Source of the DNA: Dokdonella_A sp014338185 | GTDB lineage: Bacteria; Pseudomonadota; Gammaproteobacteria; Xanthomonadales; Rhodanobacteraceae | NCBI GenBank assembly: GCA_030263295.1 | Contig: SZOS01000025.1 | Location: 1 to 39,830 of the forward strand | Reading direction: 5' to 3' | DNA: 39,830 nucleotides | In this document: piece after piece, positions 35,970 through 39,830 of the stretch | Position numbering within the stretch: the first letter of the stretch is position 1 | Layout: each line of letters begins with the position of its first letter | The notes under the pieces: model-generated | What the model was told of the DNA's origin: nothing | What the model saw: the letters and a program-made list of their open reading frames with translations, nothing else | Databases searched by the model: none | Position numbers and translations under genes: made by a program

Positions 35970-38900
35970 ATGTCATCGAACACGCCAACCATGTCCTCCC
36001 ACCAACCGGGCGTGCGGCCGCGCGGCATCCAGCGCGGCCTGTCGTGGTGCGCGGTGCTGCTGCTGTTGCTGGCGCCGCTGCTGGCCTCGGCCCAGCTGGC
36101 CCAGCGCTACAGCGTCAACACCACCGGCGATGTCGAGATGATCGGCAACACGCTGCTGACCTGTACCAACAACTCCCCGAACAACTGCGCCCAGGCACAG
36201 GCGGGAACCGTCACGGCGGACAACAACCGCGCGATGGGCTACGTCAACATCGACAACGCCAACCTGCCGGCCACCGGCGTGGGTGGCTGGACTTTGTATC
36301 GCAATTCCTCGCGCGCCACCCTGTCGCTGCCGGCGGGCAGTACGGTGCTGTCGGCGGGGCTGTATTGGGGTGGGCGCGCTGCCACGACCGGTGCAGCTGC
36401 AACGGCGCGTGAGACGGTTTATCTGCGCCAGCCGGGTGGAACCAGCTACCAAGCCATCACTGCCGATGCGGCAGATGTCTACACCTTCACCGGGCAGGGA
36501 GCAGCCGCGAGCCGGCCCTACACCGCGTTCGCCAATGTCACCACACTGATCCAGTCCGCCGGCAACGGCGACTACTACGTCGGTGGCCTCACCGCATTGA
36601 CCGGCAACGACGGCCTGGGTTTCTACGGCGGTTGGGGTCTGATCGTCGTCTACGAGAACGCGGGCAAGCCGTTCCGCCGGCTGATGGTGTTCGACGGCGA
36701 TGGCGGCACCGTCAACAACAACACGCAGCCCATCTCGGTCAGCGGGCTGCTCACGCCGCCGATCGGCAACTTCGACGCCTACATGGGCGCGCTGGTGTGG
36801 GAAGGCGATGACGGCATCGGCGGAGACCAGTTCCTGCTGGGTGGTGCGGGCGCGGTCAGCCCCGGTGCGCTCAGTGACGCACAGAGCCCGATCGGCAACT
36901 TCTGGAACAGCCGCATCGCGCGCCTGGGTACGCTGTTCACCGCCAAGGACCCGAATTACGTCAACCAGTTCGCGCTCGACCTCAAGTTGGTCGACATCTC
37001 CAACATACCGGCCAACCTCGGCAAGCCGCACGTGGCCAACAATGCCACGACGGTGGACCTTTCGTTCACGTCCACGGGCGACGTGTATTTCCCGCACGCG
37101 CTGGTGTTCGTGTCGGACCTGTATCGCCCCGAGGTGGTGCCGACGCTGGAAAAGACCGCGGTCAAGGTTGGCGGCTCGCCAGGACCGGACCTGCACCCGG
37201 GCGACATCATCGAGTACACGATCGACTTCCACAACCAAGGTCTGGACGGCGCGATCCGCACCGTGGCCAGCGACCCGATCCCGGCTGGCCTGACCTATGT
37301 GCCCGGCAGCATCCAGATCCTGCAGGACGATGGCGACCCGAGTCATGTCGGATCCAAGACGGACGCGACCGATGCCGACATCGCCGAGTTCGTGGCCGGG
37401 GACGGCCCCAACGGCACCTTGTACTTCCGCGTAGGCAACGGCGCCACGGGCGGTGTGCCGCCACCGACCGTGCAGGGCGGCACCCTGCTGCCGGGCCAGG
37501 GCGTGATTCTCAAGTATCGCGCGACCATCGACCCCGGCTTTGGCGGCGGCACCATCACCAACGTGGTGAGCATCAGCCATGGTTCGCTGACCTTCCCCGA
37601 CGACCCTGACCAGACGGTCAGCGGCACGGCCGACACCGATGTGAGTGTCACGCCGCTGCCAGCCTTGCTGCTGGCCAAGACGGCCAGCCCCAACGCGATA
37701 CCCGATGCGGCCGGCCAGACCTCGCAGTTCACGCTCACGGTCCACACCTACAGCGATGCGGTCAGTGGCGTCAACGTGACGGACACCTTGCCCGCCAACT
37801 GGGCCTATGTCGCCGGCAGCACCACCATCACGCTGCCGGGCGGTGGTGTCATCACCGGGGTGGCGGCCGATCCGACCGGCATGCCCGGTCCGAATCTCAG
37901 CTGGAACCTCGGCCAGAACATGGCCGCCAACCAGCAGATGACGATCGTGTTCAGTGCCATCACCACGGCCGCGCCGGGCGGCGACAGCATCAACAACGCC
38001 CAGGCCAGTGGCACCTCGGGGGGTGGCCCGCTCAATGCCAACGCCTCCGCCACGGTAGGCATTTCCAACCTGCTCATCAGCAAGGTGGCCAATCCGACGA
38101 TGGCCAGCCCGGGAGACACGGTCACCTACACGGTCACGCTCACCAACAATGGCAGCACGCGCCAGAGCCATCTCGTCGTCAACGATCCGCTGGCCGCCGG
38201 CACCACCTATGTGCCGCAGAGCACGGTTGCGACCGGCCATGTGTTGATCGATGCCGACTACTTCGACCAGTTCCCCGCGATCGCCTTCAACGGCAGCAAC
38301 GGATCGATCAACTGGAGTGGTTCGCCATGGACCAAGACCGACAGCGACCCCAGCGTCAGCAACGGCAGCATCCGTGTGGTGGCCAATGCGGCCTGCACGG
38401 CGGGCAACTGCCTGCGTATCCGCCCGCAGAACACCGCACGTTTCATCTACCGCGAAGCTGATCTGACCTCGGCAGCATGCTCCGCCGCCGAGTCGGTCAC
38501 GCTCAGTTACGACTACAACAACCAGTTGGGCGCCGCTGCCGGCGACCGTGCGGTCAGCGCGTTCCTCTATACAGGCAACACGCAGCGCGCACCGTTGGGT
38601 GTGTTCAACATCAGCAACCAGGGCACTTCCGGCACGGTCAACTACACGCTGTCCGGAGCGGAAATTGCCGCCGATACCCGCATTCGCTTCAACATCACCG
38701 GCACGGGTGGTGACAGCAACACCCGATACGTGTACTTCGACAATGTGCGCTTCACCTGCCACAACGCCGCCACCACGCCGGCCACCAGGGACAACGTCCC
38801 CGCCGGCGCGAATCCCGACCTGAGCAGCGGCGTGCCGTCCACGCTGGTCACCGCGGGCGACAAGTTCGCGCTCGGGCCCGGCCAGTCCATGACCGTGACC

Positions 38901-39428
38901 TACCAAGTTACGGTCGATGCCGGCGCCACCGGCCAGCTCGTCAATACCGCCTCCGCCTCCAGCCCGCAGACACCAAACCCGATCCAGGGCAGTGCGACGG
39001 TACTGGTCCCCAACCCGGCGCTGACGCTGACCAAGAGCGCGAGCCCGGCGAGCGTGACGCAAGCGGGTGACGTGATCACGTACACGTTCTCGGTGGAGAA
39101 CACGGGCAACGTGACGCCGATCGCGAGCCTGGCGCCGGGTGCGACGGCGAGCCTGAGCTGCACGGGCAACAGCTACACGGTGACGCAGGGCGACATCGAC
39201 GGCAACGGCGGTGGCGACGGCGACATCGACAACACGGCGACGGCGAGCGGCACGCCGCCGAGCGGACCTGCGGTGAGCGACAGCGACAGTGCGGTGGTGA
39301 CGCTGCCAGCGACGAGCGCGGCGCTGACGCTGACCAAGAGCGCCGTATGGGCAGGGCAGCACGATCACCTACAGCTTTACCGTACTCAACAGCGGCAACA
39401 CCACGCTGACCGGCGTCGGTGTCAATGA
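35970..39428 (+). CDS. Secreted DUF11-repeat surface protein, frame broken near 3' end
   Basis: ATG 35970 places a signal peptide (about residues 15-40, LSWCAVLLLLLAPLLASA) at the N-terminus. An N-terminal domain (about 45-390) follows, then DUF11 repeats, which are immunoglobulin-like units with phrases such as KTAVKVGGSPGPDLHPGD, LLISKVANPTMASPGDTVTYTV and LTLTKSASPASVTQAGDVITYTF (given in part). One DUF11 unit is split by an inserted jelly-roll-like segment (about 38240-38770) before it resumes with ATRDNVPAGANPD. Such proteins are large surface or extracellular structural proteins. At 39343/39344 the frame is lost: the last 28 codons to the stop at 39426-39428 have no DUF11 character, and the repeat pattern resumes in another frame. 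True length is unknown because the gene runs out of the window. Confidence 0.85.
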   Translation: MSSNTPTMSSHQPGVRPRGIQRGLSWCAVLLLLLAPLLASAQLAQRYSVNTTGDVEMIGNTLLTCTNNSPNNCAQAQAGTVTADNNRAMGYVNIDNANLPATGVGGWTLYRNSSRATLSLPAGSTVLSAGLYWGGRAATTGAAATARETVYLRQPGGTSYQAITADAADVYTFTGQGAAASRPYTAFANVTTLIQSAGNGDYYVGGLTALTGNDGLGFYGGWGLIVVYENAGKPFRRLMVFDGDGGTVNNNTQPISVSGLLTPPIGNFDAYMGALVWEGDDGIGGDQFLLGGAGAVSPGALSDAQSPIGNFWNSRIARLGTLFTAKDPNYVNQFALDLKLVDISNIPANLGKPHVANNATTVDLSFTSTGDVYFPHALVFVSDLYRPEVVPTLEKTAVKVGGSPGPDLHPGDIIEYTIDFHNQGLDGAIRTVASDPIPAGLTYVPGSIQILQDDGDPSHVGSKTDATDADIAEFVAGDGPNGTLYFRVGNGATGGVPPPTVQGGTLLPGQGVILKYRATIDPGFGGGTITNVVSISHGSLTFPDDPDQTVSGTADTDVSVTPLPALLLAKTASPNAIPDAAGQTSQFTLTVHTYSDAVSGVNVTDTLPANWAYVAGSTTITLPGGGVITGVAADPTGMPGPNLSWNLGQNMAANQQMTIVFSAITTAAPGGDSINNAQASGTSGGGPLNANASATVGISNLLISKVANPTMASPGDTVTYTVTLTNNGSTRQSHLVVNDPLAAGTTYVPQSTVATGHVLIDADYFDQFPAIAFNGSNGSINWSGSPWTKTDSDPSVSNGSIRVVANAACTAGNCLRIRPQNTARFIYREADLTSAACSAAESVTLSYDYNNQLGAAAGDRAVSAFLYTGNTQRAPLGVFNISNQGTSGTVNYTLSGAEIAADTRIRFNITGTGGDSNTRYVYFDNVRFTCHNAATTPATRDNVPAGANPDLSSGVPSTLVTAGDKFALGPGQSMTVTYQVTVDAGATGQLVNTASASSPQTPNPIQGSATVLVPNPALTLTKSASPASVTQAGDVITYTFSVENTGNVTPIASLAPGATASLSCTGNSYTVTQGDIDGNGGGDGDIDNTATASGTPPSGPAVSDSDSAVVTLPATSAALTLTKSAVWAGQHDHLQLYRTQQRQHHADRRRCQ
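39017..39343 (+). repeat. 24-bp direct repeats flanking a 303-bp unit in DUF11 gene
   Basis: An identical 24-base sequence, starting GGCGCTGACGCTGACC and ending AAGAGCGC, occurs at 39017-39040 and 39320-39343. The copies are 303 bases (101 codons) apart and in the same frame. Codon use in this unit is monotonous (GCG, ACG, AGC, CTG), unlike the GCC/ACC-rich parts before and after. The reading frame breaks right after the second copy. Confidence 0.85.
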
Positions 39429-39830
39429 CCCGCTGCTGGGCGGCGCGATCACCTGCACGCCGACGACGCTGGCACCGGGTGCGACCGCGACCTGTGGCCC
39501 GGTCAACTACACCGTGACTGCACCCGATGTGCTCAACGGCCAAGTCGACAACACGGCGACTGCAACGGGCACGCCCCCGAGCGGACCGCCTGTCATCGAT
39601 ACCGACACGGTTTCCACGCCGACCACTGCGCCGACGATCACCGTCAGCAAGGCCTCCAATCCTGCGAGCGGAACCAGTGTCGTTGCGGGCCAGACCATCA
39701 CCTACACGCTCACCGCAGTCGTGGCGGATGTGGCGCTGGCGACGAATCTGGTGCTGAGCGACAACCTGGGCACGGGCCAGACCTACGTGGCCGGTTCGGC
39801 CGCGGGCGCGGGCTGGGACGTGAGCGCAGC
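39344..39830 (+). CDS. DUF11-repeat continuation in shifted frame (partial)
   Basis: From 39346 (codon frame beginning TAT GGG CAG GGC) an open frame runs to the window end without a stop. It encodes DUF11 sequence: GSTITYSFTVLNSGNTTLTG, then CTPTTLAPGATATCGPVNY, VDNTATATGTPPSGPP, a new repeat TITVSKASNPASGTSVVAGQ, and LVLSDNLGTGQTYVAGSAAG. It continues the upstream protein and has no start codon or ribosome site of its own. The junction AAGAGCGC-CGTATGGG equals what would remain after losing five bases (GAGCC) from the pattern AAGAGCGCGAGCCCG seen in the first repeat copy. This may be a real frameshift or an assembly collapse. Confidence 0.75.

Noticed and set aside
35973..39368. An 1131-codon open frame opposite the DUF11 gene
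   Set aside because: It is low-complexity Arg/Val/His-rich and explained by the codon bias of the real gene; it has no motifs or ribosome site.

Overview
This 39.8 kb window is GC-rich chromosomal DNA from a gammaproteobacterium, most likely of the order Lysobacterales (Xanthomonadales). The family is uncertain; Rhodanobacteraceae (Dokdonella-like) is a guess. The evidence is an N-acetylglucosamine gene set without a phosphotransferase system, a TonB-dependent sugar receptor, a complete Entner-Doudoroff operon, an aa3 oxidase cluster of the type seen in Xanthomonadales and Betaproteobacteria, and secreted proteins carrying an F-x-x-GF-[DE] motif. No phage, transposon, CRISPR array or defence genes were found. 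Gene content looks mostly core or metabolic.

Layout. Positions 1-43 are the 3' end of a tRNA with a CAU anticodon. From 86 to 3013 (minus) runs an overlapping operon: GntR/UTRA regulator, SIS-domain glucosamine-6-P deaminase, nagA. Divergent from it, 3111-7756 (plus) is the Entner-Doudoroff operon zwf-pgl-edd-eda, in which three of the four genes overlap or are tightly spaced. From 7828 to 10212 (minus) lie a FucP-family sugar permease and a LacI-type regulator, divergent from a sugar kinase and a TonB-dependent receptor (10538-14526, plus). The shared 325 bp control region carries two LacI-type palindromes, one of them a perfect 14-mer. Together these genes outline a route from the outer membrane (receptor), through the inner membrane (permease) and kinase, to central metabolism.

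From 14593 to 20227 there is a mixed group: a methyltransferase, a secreted PHB-depolymerase-like esterase, a FadL-type porin, a secreted family 5 glycosidase and a secreted beta-helix protein. Three of the secreted proteins carry the same short GF[DE] motif. From 20344 to 23493 (minus) is putA, in a form lacking the N-terminal DNA-binding domain.

From 23760 to 31609 (plus) is a complete cytochrome c oxidase gene set: coxB, ctaD, a 40-residue small assembly protein, ctaG, coxC, SURF1, a divergent Sco-like protein, ctaA and ctaB, with a convergent twin-transmembrane gene. Then come glutathione peroxidase, an MHS-type transporter, a small HMA-domain protein with an altered metal motif, and a PYROXD2-like flavoprotein. 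The window ends inside a large secreted DUF11-repeat protein whose reading frame is broken exactly at the end of a 24-bp direct repeat (real mutation or assembly error).

I did not find a convincing wholly new system. The items most worth checking are the GF[DE] motif family, the LacI operator pair, the Sco-like protein, the altered HMA protein and the broken DUF11 repeat gene.
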